In this document: positions 23,375 through 30,930 of the stretch, piece after piece | Layout of the letters: each line of letters begins with the position of its first letter | Numbering within the stretch: position 1 is the stretch's first letter | Translations under genes and position numbers: made by a program | IMG/VR virus record: IMGVR_UViG_3300010318_003851 | Location: 1-38,254 of that record | Direction: 5' to 3' (one strand) | Source: a virus | DNA: 38,254 nt | Notes under the pieces: generated by a model | The model's database searches: none | Told to the model about the DNA's origin: nothing | What the model saw: the letters and a program-made list of their open reading frames with translations, nothing else

Positions 23375-24053
23375 TTTAGCTAAAAAAAATAAAATTTTAA
23401 TAGCAAGTTGTACTAAAGAGAAAGATCAAGCAAAGACACTTTTAAACAGGTCATTACTTGATAATCCACCACTTTTGTGTGATAAAAACTTTGTTTTAAA
23501 CAATAAGAATGGTCTTTCATATGCATACAATAAAATTATTGATGCACAAATAAATCATTATGATTTTATAGTTTTTATTCATGATGATGTTTATTTGGAT
23601 TGTATAAATCTAGCTGATAAACTTGAGAGAGCAAAGAATGAGTTAAAGTATGATATTATTGGCGTTGCTGGAACTACAATGCCTAAAATCACCCACCCCG
23701 CTCTATGGCATATTATGGGCGAGCGAAGCAATCACAAAGGCTTTGCTGGACATATTGCACCAGATGGGTCAAAATATATGACAAGCTTTGGTCCTACACC
23801 GAGCAGAGCTACTATTATTGACGGGCTGTTTATAGCAATAAATTGCAATGCTGTGAAACGCACTGGTTGGAGATTTAATGAAAATTTTGAGTTTCACCAT
23901 TACGATATTTCTAGTTGTATTGATGCAAATAGATTAAAAATGAGAATAGGTGTCATTCCTATTATGTTATTTCATAAATCACCAGGACTTGCAAGCATTG
24001 ATCAACCAGATTGGGCAGAAAGCAACAAAAAGTTTCTATCTATATATTCATGA
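23355..24053 (+). CDS. GT-A (family 2-like) glycosyltransferase
   Basis: About 232 residues with a Rossmann-like start (KILIASCTKEKDQ), FIVFIHDDVYLD as the metal-binding DxD-type motif, IIGVAGT, and FHHYDIS as the later catalytic part. It resembles the short GT2-like group often annotated only as glycosyltransferase. The start is uncertain: ATG at 23355, 23364 or a farther 23280 are in frame; the first two give a short overlap with the previous gene. The stop overlaps the gene 41 ATG. Placed between modified-base genes and helicase, where T4 keeps beta-gt, it could glycosylate DNA; virion or surface glycans are equally possible. Confidence 0.75.
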   Translation: MIEMIFNLAKKNKILIASCTKEKDQAKTLLNRSLLDNPPLLCDKNFVLNNKNGLSYAYNKIIDAQINHYDFIVFIHDDVYLDCINLADKLERAKNELKYDIIGVAGTTMPKITHPALWHIMGERSNHKGFAGHIAPDGSKYMTSFGPTPSRATIIDGLFIAINCNAVKRTGWRFNENFEFHHYDISSCIDANRLKMRIGVIPIMLFHKSPGLASIDQPDWAESNKKFLSIYS

Positions 24054-25369
24054 AGCTTGACTTAGAGTGGACAGAAAAGGTTATTCTATGTAAATCGCTT
24101 ATTGACGAAGATTATTTTTCATTAATAAGTGAACATTTAAAAACTGAACACTTCTCAAATAAAAATTATGCATTTGTGTTTGATGTAGTCAAATATTTTT
24201 TTGACGCAAGAAAGCAGCTTCCAAGTGCTACAGAAATTCGCTCCTATCTTCAAACAGATGAACAAAAGCGTGTTTTTAAAAATGTATTAGACGACTTAAC
24301 AAATGTAGAGACAGAGCTTAATAAAGATGAGCTATATAATAATACAGAAAGATTTATTAAGGAGCGTAGCATATATCAAACACTGCTTAAAGTTGCAAAA
24401 GATATTGGTGATGGAAATATTGATACGTCTAATATACTAAATCAATTTGAACAAGCGTGTAATGTTTCGTTTATACATGATATTGGTACAAATTTGTATA
24501 AAGACTTTCATAAAATTCGCGAACACATTTTACAGCCCGAGCCAACCATTAGTACGGGATATAAGTGGTTAGATGAAAAAATAGGAGGAGGTTTTTTAAG
24601 AGATGGTCGCGCAATGTATGTATTTGCTGGTGAAACTAATATTGGTAAGAGTATAGTTCTGGGTAATTTTGCAATTAATCTTGCTAGACAAAAACTAAAT
24701 GTGCTTGTTATAACACTCGAAATGTCAGAGATGGTATACAGTAAAAGACTTCTTGCTAATATATCTGACATACCAACTAGTAAGTTAAAGGATGATATTG
24801 AAATAGTACAAGCACAAATAGAAAATTTTAATAGTAGTGCTCGTGGAAATATTATTGTCAAGGAGTTTCCACCAAGTATGATGACGCCACGTGACATACA
24901 TAATTATATCAGTAAGGTGATTAAATCAGGAATTCAGATAGGTGCGATTGTTCTCGATTACGTCAATCTTTTAACGAGCAGTAAGGGTAAAGATTCATAT
25001 GAGCGTTTAAAATATATATGCGAAGAAATACGTGCAACAACATACACGTTTAAATGTCCACTAATAACAGTAACACAGTTAAATCGGTGTCTAGATGTAA
25101 GTTCGACTGTCATAACTGATAAAGGAAATAGAGCAATAGGCGATATACAGAAGGGAGATAGGATTTTAGGTAAGGATGGCTTCGTAGAAGTTAGATATGT
25201 ATACCCCAAAACAAAGCAATTATGCTACAAAATTAAAACAAGGAGCGGAAGAGAGATCATATGTTCTAGTAAACATATATTTCCAACACACAATGATTTC
25301 AAATCTATTGATACCGGACTACGCAAAGGAGACAAATTATTGAGTTTAACTGAGTGGCCAGGTAAATAA
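24050..25369 (+). CDS. 41: Replicative DNA helicase gp41, N-terminal extein plus N-intein
   Basis: Residues 1-346 are the N-terminal part of a DnaB-family helicase: Walker A GETNIGKS (194-201), Walker B AIVLDY (299-304), and VTQLNR (341-346), the conserved H3 motif. Residue 347 starts an intein N-half: CLDVSSTVITDKG, a block B region CSSKHIFPT and an end of LTEWPGK before TAA. The helicase is finished by the next gene, so the mature protein (346 + 96 = 442 residues) requires trans-splicing. The true start is ATG 24050, overlapping the glycosyltransferase stop; an upstream TTG is ignored. Confidence 0.93.
   Translation: MKLDLEWTEKVILCKSLIDEDYFSLISEHLKTEHFSNKNYAFVFDVVKYFFDARKQLPSATEIRSYLQTDEQKRVFKNVLDDLTNVETELNKDELYNNTERFIKERSIYQTLLKVAKDIGDGNIDTSNILNQFEQACNVSFIHDIGTNLYKDFHKIREHILQPEPTISTGYKWLDEKIGGGFLRDGRAMYVFAGETNIGKSIVLGNFAINLARQKLNVLVITLEMSEMVYSKRLLANISDIPTSKLKDDIEIVQAQIENFNSSARGNIIVKEFPPSMMTPRDIHNYISKVIKSGIQIGAIVLDYVNLLTSSKGKDSYERLKYICEEIRATTYTFKCPLITVTQLNRCLDVSSTVITDKGNRAIGDIQKGDRILGKDGFVEVRYVYPKTKQLCYKIKTRSGREIICSSKHIFPTHNDFKSIDTGLRKGDKLLSLTEWPGK
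25088..25366 (+). other. Split intein, N-terminal half (93 residues)
   Basis: The intein begins at Cys 347 (TGT at 25088-25090) directly after the helicase motif QLNR and ends at the TAA 25367-25369. Block A (Cys-Leu-Asp with VITDKG and GD) and block B (G..I.CSSKH) are present. Size and termini resemble the naturally split gp41-type inteins. Confidence 0.9.
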
Positions 25370-25398
25370 GCAGATGGAGTTAGATATATTTTTAAATT

Positions 25399-25518
25399 AT
25401 GAATAATTTAGTCGAAGATGAAATAGTAGAAATAGAACTTGTGGGGAGTGTAGATACTGTTGATATAGCTGTATCAGATGATAATCTTTTTATAGCAAAT
25501 GGAATTCTCACACACAAT
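25399..25518 (+). other. Split intein, C-terminal half (40 residues)
   Basis: It starts with its own Met and ends with NGILTHN, followed by Ser as the +1 extein residue (TCA at 25519-25521). VDTVDIAVSDDNLFIANG is the block F pattern. Confidence 0.9.
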
Positions 25519-25809
25519 TCAGGTTATTCTGTCAGCGAACCAGGTCTAACAACACTAAGTGAAAGCTATGCCGTTGGAACTACAGCAGATTTTGTTGGGT
25601 CTGTGTGGCAAGGAGAAGGTGATAATGATTTAGGAATCATGAGAATGTCACTTTTAAAAAGTAGATTTGGTACAAATAGTGGTACAAACGCATTTAAGAT
25701 AGATTACTCTACACTTAAAATAAAAGAAGATAAAGAGCTCAATAATATGACACAAGATTCAGAAAGTGTAATGAGGACACTTGATATCCTTAGATCTGAT
25801 TTAAATTGA
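25399..25809 (+). CDS. 41: Replicative DNA helicase gp41, C-intein plus C-terminal extein
   Basis: After a 40-residue C-intein, residues 41-136 are the C-terminal helicase part: SGYSVSEPGL, SYAVGTTADF, VGSVWQGEGD, LLKSRFGTN. The preceding gene stops 29 bases upstream. This frame also has its own in-frame TAA at 25393-25395, just ahead of the ATG, so the halves cannot be one frameshifted gene joined by a single indel. No homing endonuclease lies between or inside. A GGAG at 25376-25379 is a possible ribosome site, but about 19 bases away. Confidence 0.9.
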   Translation: MNNLVEDEIVEIELVGSVDTVDIAVSDDNLFIANGILTHNSGYSVSEPGLTTLSESYAVGTTADFVGSVWQGEGDNDLGIMRMSLLKSRFGTNSGTNAFKIDYSTLKIKEDKELNNMTQDSESVMRTLDILRSDLN

Positions 25810-25825
25810 TTTATTAAAATATTAA

Positions 25826-25833
25826 CGTAAATA
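25826..25833 (+). promoter_or_regulatory. Late-type box CGTAAATA before the DHH gene
   Basis: Six of eight bases match TATAAATA, 6 nt before the ATG at 25840. Weaker than the minus-strand boxes. Confidence 0.3.
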
Positions 25834-25839
25834 AAAACA

Positions 25840-26730
25840 ATGTCAAAAATTGCTATATGGTCTGATGTGGACCTCGATGGAGCTGTATCACAGCTCGCAA
25901 TACAATGGGTGATGAAAAATTTTAATTTTTCTCGCGAAGTTCATCTTTCTCGTGCTATGGATCTTCGCCGCCAATTTACAACATGGCTTCTAAACAATAA
26001 AATAGATGAATACGAAGCTATTTTCTTTCTCGACCTAGACACAACTCCAATTTCTGATTTAATAGATCGACCAAACGTTGTAATTTATGATCATCATGAA
26101 ACACATTTTGAACAAGCACAGCTCTATACAAAGGCTGCAGTTATTGTTAAAAAATGTAATTCAACCGCTGAGCTCATCTATAAGCATAATAAAAATAAAG
26201 TCGATTTTACATCAGATCAACAATATCTAATCGCACTCACAAGTGATTATGATAGCTATCAGCTAAAGCACGAAGATTCAAAAAAGCTTAATATTCTATT
26301 CTGGTCATATCCACCGAGCACAAGACTTGCTAAATTTACAAATCAATTTTTAAAAGGTTTTAAGCGATTTACTTTAGAGCAAGAAAAGACTATAAATGAG
26401 TATCAGGAAAAAGTTAAAGATGCAGTAGATAATTTGAGGTTGTTTTATGGTAATTACAGACATTATACTGTTGCTTGTACGTTTTGTGAGGTAGGTCATA
26501 ATGAAATTGCTTCTTATATTGCTAATCAATATGATTTTGAGATTATAATTTTAGTAAATATAAAAATGGAGAGTGTCTCCTTTAGACGTCACCCTGAGTG
26601 TGATGTTAATTTATCTGAAGTATCTGCTGATCTCTGCAACGGTGGTGGACACCCTGCGGCGAGCGGCGGAAAGATTACAGAGAAATTTCTTGAATTTACA
26701 AAAACACTTTCTGTTTATGACAACATATAA
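25840..26730 (+). CDS. DHH-family phosphoesterase (NrnA/RecJ-like)
   Basis: The 296-residue protein shows WSDVDLDG (7-14), FFLDLDTTP, the DHHETH motif and near the end GGGHPAASGGK, which is the DHHA1 nucleotide-binding loop. These are the metal and substrate motifs of manganese-dependent oligoribonucleases and exonucleases such as NrnA and RecJ. Length fits NrnA more than RecJ. It follows the helicase halves and precedes a run leading to gp32, so a role in nucleotide recycling or DNA degradation in replication is probable. Substrate is not decidable from sequence. Confidence 0.88.
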   Translation: MSKIAIWSDVDLDGAVSQLAIQWVMKNFNFSREVHLSRAMDLRRQFTTWLLNNKIDEYEAIFFLDLDTTPISDLIDRPNVVIYDHHETHFEQAQLYTKAAVIVKKCNSTAELIYKHNKNKVDFTSDQQYLIALTSDYDSYQLKHEDSKKLNILFWSYPPSTRLAKFTNQFLKGFKRFTLEQEKTINEYQEKVKDAVDNLRLFYGNYRHYTVACTFCEVGHNEIASYIANQYDFEIIILVNIKMESVSFRRHPECDVNLSEVSADLCNGGGHPAASGGKITEKFLEFTKTLSVYDNI

Positions 26731-26983
26731 TGATTTCACACAAGATTATAAATTTCTTTCATTTTGTAGTTTCCTCACAATCATACACGGTAAGAAATTA
26801 AATTTACCTAATATCTTTATACTACTCCTTAAAAATAAAAAGTATCGAGATATGTTTAAAATTATATTAGATATAGAATGTGATTACCAGATTTTTAAAA
26901 CTTTTATAGATTACGACCCTACTCTACACAAAAGCAAATATATTTCAAAGTACCTCAATAAAAATAAAAATGCACTTAAATGA
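26717..26983 (+). CDS. Hypothetical 88-aa protein (position of T4 gene 33)
   Basis: The frame extends farther upstream inside the DHH gene, but the ATG at 26717 gives a short overlap like those of its neighbours. The protein is hydrophobic, aromatic and Lys-rich, with a helical look and no known motif. The next gene and gp32 follow in the order 33-59-32 of T4, where gp33 is the late transcription co-activator. The C-terminus lacks the hydrophobic clamp-binding end of T4 gp33, so homology is not claimed. Its stop overlaps the next ATG by 14 bases. Confidence 0.5.
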   Translation: MTTYNDFTQDYKFLSFCSFLTIIHGKKLNLPNIFILLLKNKKYRDMFKIILDIECDYQIFKTFIDYDPTLHKSKYISKYLNKNKNALK

Positions 26984-27602
26984 GTTTGAAAAAAGCATAT
27001 ACAATCAATTTTTATTTTCAAAGCGCAGAGGTAAGCCGGTACGTGCACGAGAAAATTTCTCTACAATAAAAGAAGAAGATTATATTGCTTTAAAAAAAAT
27101 AGTAGGATTTTTAAATGCAGCTGAAGGTATTAATGTGCGGGATTTTTTTGATGCAGGATTTGAGGAGTCAAAAAATTTATACTTAAAAGATTTTACAACA
27201 ATGTCTGCTATCGCTAGATATAAGCGATATACTGCAAAAAAACTTCTCGACATTGATAGTGAGTGGACACAAAATTTGATAGATGAATCATTATTGTTTA
27301 TATATGATTTTTGTAAAGAAAATAATTCAAATATAGGTGAGTATCTTGATGCTAAATCACCTAGTGGTATACCCTGGTTCATTATTCACTTAAAAAATAC
27401 GAATATTTGTTTATACGCAGTCCTTGCATTTCCAAACTGTGAATATAAATTAAATATATATGCTGCAGATATAAAGTTTGTTCTCTCTGAAGAATTCTAC
27501 AACAGTATATCTTTATTTAGAACAAAATTTTTTGCTGCAGTATGTAAAAACAAAACCAAAAATAAAATAACAAAACTAATAAAACTAAAACTAAAAAAAT
27601 AA
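26970..27602 (+). CDS. Hypothetical protein in the gp59 (helicase loader) position
   Basis: The 210-residue basic, mainly helical protein lies immediately before gp32, as gene 59 does in T4 (217 aa). Features are SKRRGKPVRARENF near residue 20, aromatic-rich helices, and a very basic C-terminus (NKTKNKITKLIKLKLKK). T4 gp59 loads gp41 onto gp32-coated DNA, so position and size would suit, but I see no sequence motif to prove it. It overlaps the upstream small gene and its stop touches an upstream ATG of gp32. Confidence 0.55.
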   Translation: MHLNEFEKSIYNQFLFSKRRGKPVRARENFSTIKEEDYIALKKIVGFLNAAEGINVRDFFDAGFEESKNLYLKDFTTMSAIARYKRYTAKKLLDIDSEWTQNLIDESLLFIYDFCKENNSNIGEYLDAKSPSGIPWFIIHLKNTNICLYAVLAFPNCEYKLNIYAADIKFVLSEEFYNSISLFRTKFFAAVCKNKTKNKITKLIKLKLKK

Positions 27603-27622
27603 TGATACAATACAACAATACA

Positions 27623-28408
27623 ATGTTTGAGAGTATTAAAAGTGCTCTCAATAAGCAGCAAAAAAATACAGGTACTAGGGATTTGCTTACTTTCGAGAAA
27701 GGCAATACTTACATCGTTCGTCTACTTCCTAATATTAAGGATCCAGAAAAGACTTGGTTTAAATATCAAATTTTTGGGTGGACGAGCTTTGCAACAGGTC
27801 AATATGTACAATCTGTTTCTCCTCTTAGTTGGGGCGAACGCGATCCAATCGCAGAAGAGCGTATTAAGATCTATAAAAGCGGTACCGAAGCAGAAAAAGA
27901 AAAGGTTAAAAATATTCGCCGCAGCGATAGATGGGTAATGCGTGTTTACGTAATATCCGATCCTACTAATGCTGAAAATAATGGTAAGGTCAAACTTATC
28001 AGATTTGGCAAGCAGCTTCAAAAAATTATTGATGCCGCTATTAGTGGTGATGACGCTGATGAATTTGGTGAAAGAATCTTTGATTTGTCACCCAACGGTG
28101 TCAATTTTAAGATTAAAGTAACTGATCAAGGTGGTTTTGCTAACTATACTGAAAGTCGCTTTACATCTCCGATCGATTTGAAGCTTAGTAATCAAGATAT
28201 TGAAACTATCTACAATACTGAGATGGACCTCGACACCGTCTACACATCACGTAGCTATGAAGAGTTGAAGTCCATGCTTGACGAACACTACTACACCAGT
28301 ACAGCATATGTTGAATCAGAAACCACAGTTGGTGAAGATTCAGATGAAGTTACTGGTGATGATCGTGAAGCTATTAAAAGAATGATAGCTAGTATCGACG
28401 AAGAATAA
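27623..28408 (+). CDS. 32: gp32-like single-stranded DNA-binding protein
   Basis: gp32 coats single-stranded DNA and organises replication proteins. About 261 residues: an N-terminal basic segment (MFESIKSALNKQQ), then FEKGNTYIVRLLPNIKDPEKTWF, VMRVYVISDPTNAENNGKVKLIRFGKQL and FKIKVTDQGGFANY, which follow the T4 core, and an acidic C-terminus. The T4 zinc ligands (one His and three Cys) are absent; this region has no Cys at all. The start MFES resembles the T4 MFKR start, so 27623 is preferred to the ATG at 27602. The gene is placed as in T4, after the gp59-like position. Confidence 0.9.
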   Translation: MFESIKSALNKQQKNTGTRDLLTFEKGNTYIVRLLPNIKDPEKTWFKYQIFGWTSFATGQYVQSVSPLSWGERDPIAEERIKIYKSGTEAEKEKVKNIRRSDRWVMRVYVISDPTNAENNGKVKLIRFGKQLQKIIDAAISGDDADEFGERIFDLSPNGVNFKIKVTDQGGFANYTESRFTSPIDLKLSNQDIETIYNTEMDLDTVYTSRSYEELKSMLDEHYYTSTAYVESETTVGEDSDEVTGDDREAIKRMIASIDEE

Positions 28409-28412
28409 CTAT

Positions 28413-29018
28413 ATGAATAGTGAAAAGGTTGCAATTACGAATTTTATCGGCTCATTATATGGGCAGATGAAAGAAATTGATGGACACATTGCTGCTGCGG
28501 GAAGTTCACCAAAATTTGGTGGTAGAAGCAATGAAATAAAGGACATCCTTGTTAAAGAAATTGCAGCTAACTCGGCGCCACAACCACCAGCGCCGAGTAA
28601 ACTAGCTCAACCCGAATTAATACCTATACCACAGCCTGAATTGATACCAATGCCACGGCCTGAAGAAACACCAACTCAACAAAATACAAATTTACCACAG
28701 GCTGATCAAAATCAATTAGAATTTAATTTTGCTAATAATAATATTTTAAATGATATCTATAATTTATTGTATGATATAAAAAAAATACTTGCACAAATAA
28801 AAGATGATATTAAACCGCCCGCTCTGCCTGAAAAGATAAAAAAAACTCGTGTTATTAAAAATGTAGAGTCTTGTTGTGTGTGTGGTAGCAAGCCAAAAGC
28901 AGAAAAGCGCAACAATGAATATAGGTTAGCTTGTACTGGATGTGGTATGCAAGCGAATCCTGGTAAGACACGAGCTGAAGCTGTTTCAAATTGGATAGAA
29001 GAAAATAAACAAAAATGA
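28413..29018 (+). CDS. Pro-rich protein with Lar-like zinc ribbon
   Basis: The 201-residue protein has a helical N-terminus (to about 50), a Pro-rich linker with repeated QPELIP-type units (about 60-95), a short coiled part (NILNDIYNLLYDIKKIL), and a C-terminal zinc ribbon: CCVCGSKP, CTGCGMQ, then TRAEAVSNWIEEN. That last order (CxxC, CxxC, A..W) is that of restriction alleviation protein Lar. Lar dampens host type I restriction; whether this protein does so is inference. Its stop overlaps the start of the clamp gene by four bases. Confidence 0.7.
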   Translation: MNSEKVAITNFIGSLYGQMKEIDGHIAAAGSSPKFGGRSNEIKDILVKEIAANSAPQPPAPSKLAQPELIPIPQPELIPMPRPEETPTQQNTNLPQADQNQLEFNFANNNILNDIYNLLYDIKKILAQIKDDIKPPALPEKIKKTRVIKNVESCCVCGSKPKAEKRNNEYRLACTGCGMQANPGKTRAEAVSNWIEENKQK

Positions 29019-29761
29019 GTAGTGTTACAGTTAATTCGCGCTTTGTTGAATTTATACGTGGCATCCTTCAAGTCAATAGCTCATGCATTTTAAGGCGTGA
29101 AGATGAAAATGGTAGTATAACATGTCTATCTGGTACACCTGATAATACTACAATTTTATATGGACGCTGTTATGTTAGCGGTGATTTTAAGGGTGTGCTT
29201 AATATTCTCAGTGTAGATAAAGTAATAAAGGCACTGGAACGAATTCGGTCATCAGATAATACAGATTTGATACGATTTGTAGTTAATGAGAATAATATAG
29301 AGTTTCAATCACAGAGTACACGCTTTAAGTATCATTTAATAGACGATGGAATACTTTCTCAACCACCAATTAACATTCAAAAAGTAGTTGGGTGTGAATA
29401 TGATGTTTGTTTTCATGTAGAGCCACTCAAGTTGCAAGAAATGTTAAAGTTGAGTTCTTTTGCTTCTGATAGTAATAAGGTATATATTAAAGGCACAGAA
29501 GATGGTATATATGCTGAATTAACAGATAAAGCAAAGCCAAATATCGATGTAGCAGAAATGAAAGTGTCTGATACAAATGTGGTATTTGATGAAATGCCAA
29601 TTAATTTAGATTTTTTTAGATGCCTCAACTTTAACAAAGATAGTCGTATTATATTCTCTATTAACAAGAAAATAAGTGTCATTAAAGTTGACATACAGAG
29701 TGTTGATTACGAAACTGAAGGGTATAAATTAACTTATATTACCTCATCTCTCACGCAATGA
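29015..29761 (+). CDS. 45: gp45-like sliding clamp
   Basis: The 248-residue beta-rich protein has the two-domain repeat pattern of the T4 clamp (228 aa): GVLNILSVDKV, then a polar strand NIEFQSQSTRFKYHLID, and in the second half FHVEPLKLQEMLKLSSFA followed by VYIKGTEDGIYAELTDK. The clamp holds polymerase on DNA and in T4 also couples to late transcription. It overlaps the zinc-ribbon gene upstream and the next small gene downstream by four bases. The clamp-loader genes usually found next to it are absent from this window. Confidence 0.85.
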   Translation: MSSVTVNSRFVEFIRGILQVNSSCILRREDENGSITCLSGTPDNTTILYGRCYVSGDFKGVLNILSVDKVIKALERIRSSDNTDLIRFVVNENNIEFQSQSTRFKYHLIDDGILSQPPINIQKVVGCEYDVCFHVEPLKLQEMLKLSSFASDSNKVYIKGTEDGIYAELTDKAKPNIDVAEMKVSDTNVVFDEMPINLDFFRCLNFNKDSRIIFSINKKISVIKVDIQSVDYETEGYKLTYITSSLTQ

Positions 29762-30075
29762 ATAGAAATAAACGAAATAAAATAAGTACACCGGGGTACT
29801 TTATAAAGAGACTTAAGGATAATAAGTTCATAACATTTCGTATTTTTGCTAATTATGCAGAATCCGATCCACGTAGATGGACTGTATTAGTAGAGCCTGG
29901 AAAATCAAGCGTATATATAACATGCTATGAGAATAGAAACTTTAACAAACAAATAATGTTTGAGTTTAATGATGGAGAACAGTTATATCCAAGAAATTAT
30001 TCTATTCAAACTGATTCAATTGAAGTAGTTGTAATGAATCTTATAAATAAAGGAGTACAACCAAGTGGAGAATGA
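29758..30075 (+). CDS. Hypothetical 105-aa protein
   Basis: The start overlaps the stop of gp45, and the basic N-terminus (MNRNKRNK) is followed by a beta-rich middle (FITFRIFANYAESDPRRWTVLVEPGKSS). No known family. Close packing with the clamp suggests expression together in the replication operon. Confidence 0.65.
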   Translation: MNRNKRNKISTPGYFIKRLKDNKFITFRIFANYAESDPRRWTVLVEPGKSSVYITCYENRNFNKQIMFEFNDGEQLYPRNYSIQTDSIEVVVMNLINKGVQPSGE

Positions 30076-30076
30076 A

Positions 30077-30433
30077 ATGAGTAAAACAAACTTTCTTAAT
30101 TTATCCGGTGACGATGAAAAAAAACCAAAAGTTCGCCGCAAAAGAAAGTCTGCAGAATCCAGAGAAGATCTTTCCTTTATAAAGGAACTTATCAAAGAAT
30201 CACTTGAGCAACATATTGAAATAACAAAATCACGCAAATATAAAGAAGAGTGTGCTCAAGCAGTAGTAAGTATTTTAAGTGAATTTTTAAAGACATATGT
30301 TGTTATTGGATATGATTTTGAAGGTACACCAATTAGAATTGTGGATGTACATAATGGATTAGAATCAGATGCAATATCTACTGCTATTCATAAATTTGTT
30401 ATGAATATGCATACCGACAACATAGATATGTAG
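30077..30433 (+). CDS. Hypothetical 118-aa protein with basic N-terminus
   Basis: The protein has a Lys/Arg-rich patch (KKPKVRRKRKSAESRED, about 16-32), followed by helices and a short alternating strand (YVVIGYDFEGTPIRIVDVHNG). The basic part suggests nucleic-acid or protein contact. The ATG at 30077 is chosen because a good GTGGAG lies nine bases upstream (30065-30070), one of the few Shine-Dalgarno-like sites here; a GTG at 30065 is the alternative. It starts one base after the previous stop. No family is known to me. Confidence 0.65.
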   Translation: MSKTNFLNLSGDDEKKPKVRRKRKSAESREDLSFIKELIKESLEQHIEITKSRKYKEECAQAVVSILSEFLKTYVVIGYDFEGTPIRIVDVHNGLESDAISTAIHKFVMNMHTDNIDM

Positions 30434-30436
30434 TTT

Positions 30437-30715
30437 ATGTTTTGGAAATGGCTTTTTAGTCGCAATAAAATACGGGTGCGAGAGTCATATGCTGTTACAA
30501 CAGGTACATATGCAGGCGAGATATTTATTTTTGTAGAAGAAAAGGATAACAAGTATCATTTTTTAGCTATACCTGTAATTCAAAACAGAGTTGTGCCAAA
30601 AGAAAAATTTCAGCTAGCACTTCAATCAGATATTTTAAAGTATGTGCGTAGAATTCCAAAAAAGGTTTTTAGTGTGGTTCATGCACAATACGATAAAAAT
30701 AATCAAAATGCATAA
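30437..30715 (+). CDS. Hypothetical 92-aa protein
   Basis: The 92-residue protein starts with an aromatic and basic MFWKWLFSRNKIRVRES, then a beta-rich segment (AGEIFIFVEEKDNKYHFLAIPVI). The first residues might touch a membrane, but no full transmembrane helix is present. Spacing of three bases from the previous gene supports co-transcription. Confidence 0.6.
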   Translation: MFWKWLFSRNKIRVRESYAVTTGTYAGEIFIFVEEKDNKYHFLAIPVIQNRVVPKEKFQLALQSDILKYVRRIPKKVFSVVHAQYDKNNQNA

Positions 30716-30723
30716 ATAATAAT

Positions 30724-30891
30724 ATGAATTTTGTTAGACCGGTAAGAATGCAAGCACCATCGGGGGAGATGGCACAACCACGTATCGTTAATCGTGAAAG
30801 CGGCGATAAAATAATTGTTGAGGCACAGTGGTATGACCCTCGCACTGGCATTTTCTTTCATAAAGGAACTGTTGAAATTAAAGAAAAATAA
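30724..30891 (+). CDS. Hypothetical 55-aa protein
   Basis: An ATG at 30724 opens 55 codons to the TAA at 30889-30891. The product contains VRPVRMQAPSGEM, then KIIVEAQWYDPRTGIFFHKG, a compact beta-hairpin-like pattern. It fills the gap between the 92-aa gene and the primase. It ends within a short AT-rich inverted repeat, AAGAAAAAT then ATTTTTCTT (30881-30899). Function unknown. Confidence 0.6.
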   Translation: MNFVRPVRMQAPSGEMAQPRIVNRESGDKIIVEAQWYDPRTGIFFHKGTVEIKEK

Positions 30892-30930
30892 TTTTTCTTG
30901 ATATTTTTAGAAGCAAGTTTAATTTAAACC

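Noticed and set aside
25360-25399. Gene 41 as a pseudogene or frameshift error
   Set aside because: Both reading frames have a stop between the halves, the N-half ends and the C-half begins where split inteins do, and all splice-site residues (Cys1, final HN, Ser+1) are intact.
25374-25406. Tiny ORF from an ATG between the two helicase halves
   Set aside because: It holds only ten codons in a third frame and has no recognisable content; it may at most influence translation of the C-half.
26573-26716. Longer start for the 88-aa gene
   Set aside because: It would place about 150 bases inside the DHH gene; the ATG at 26717 gives the short overlap normal for this genome.
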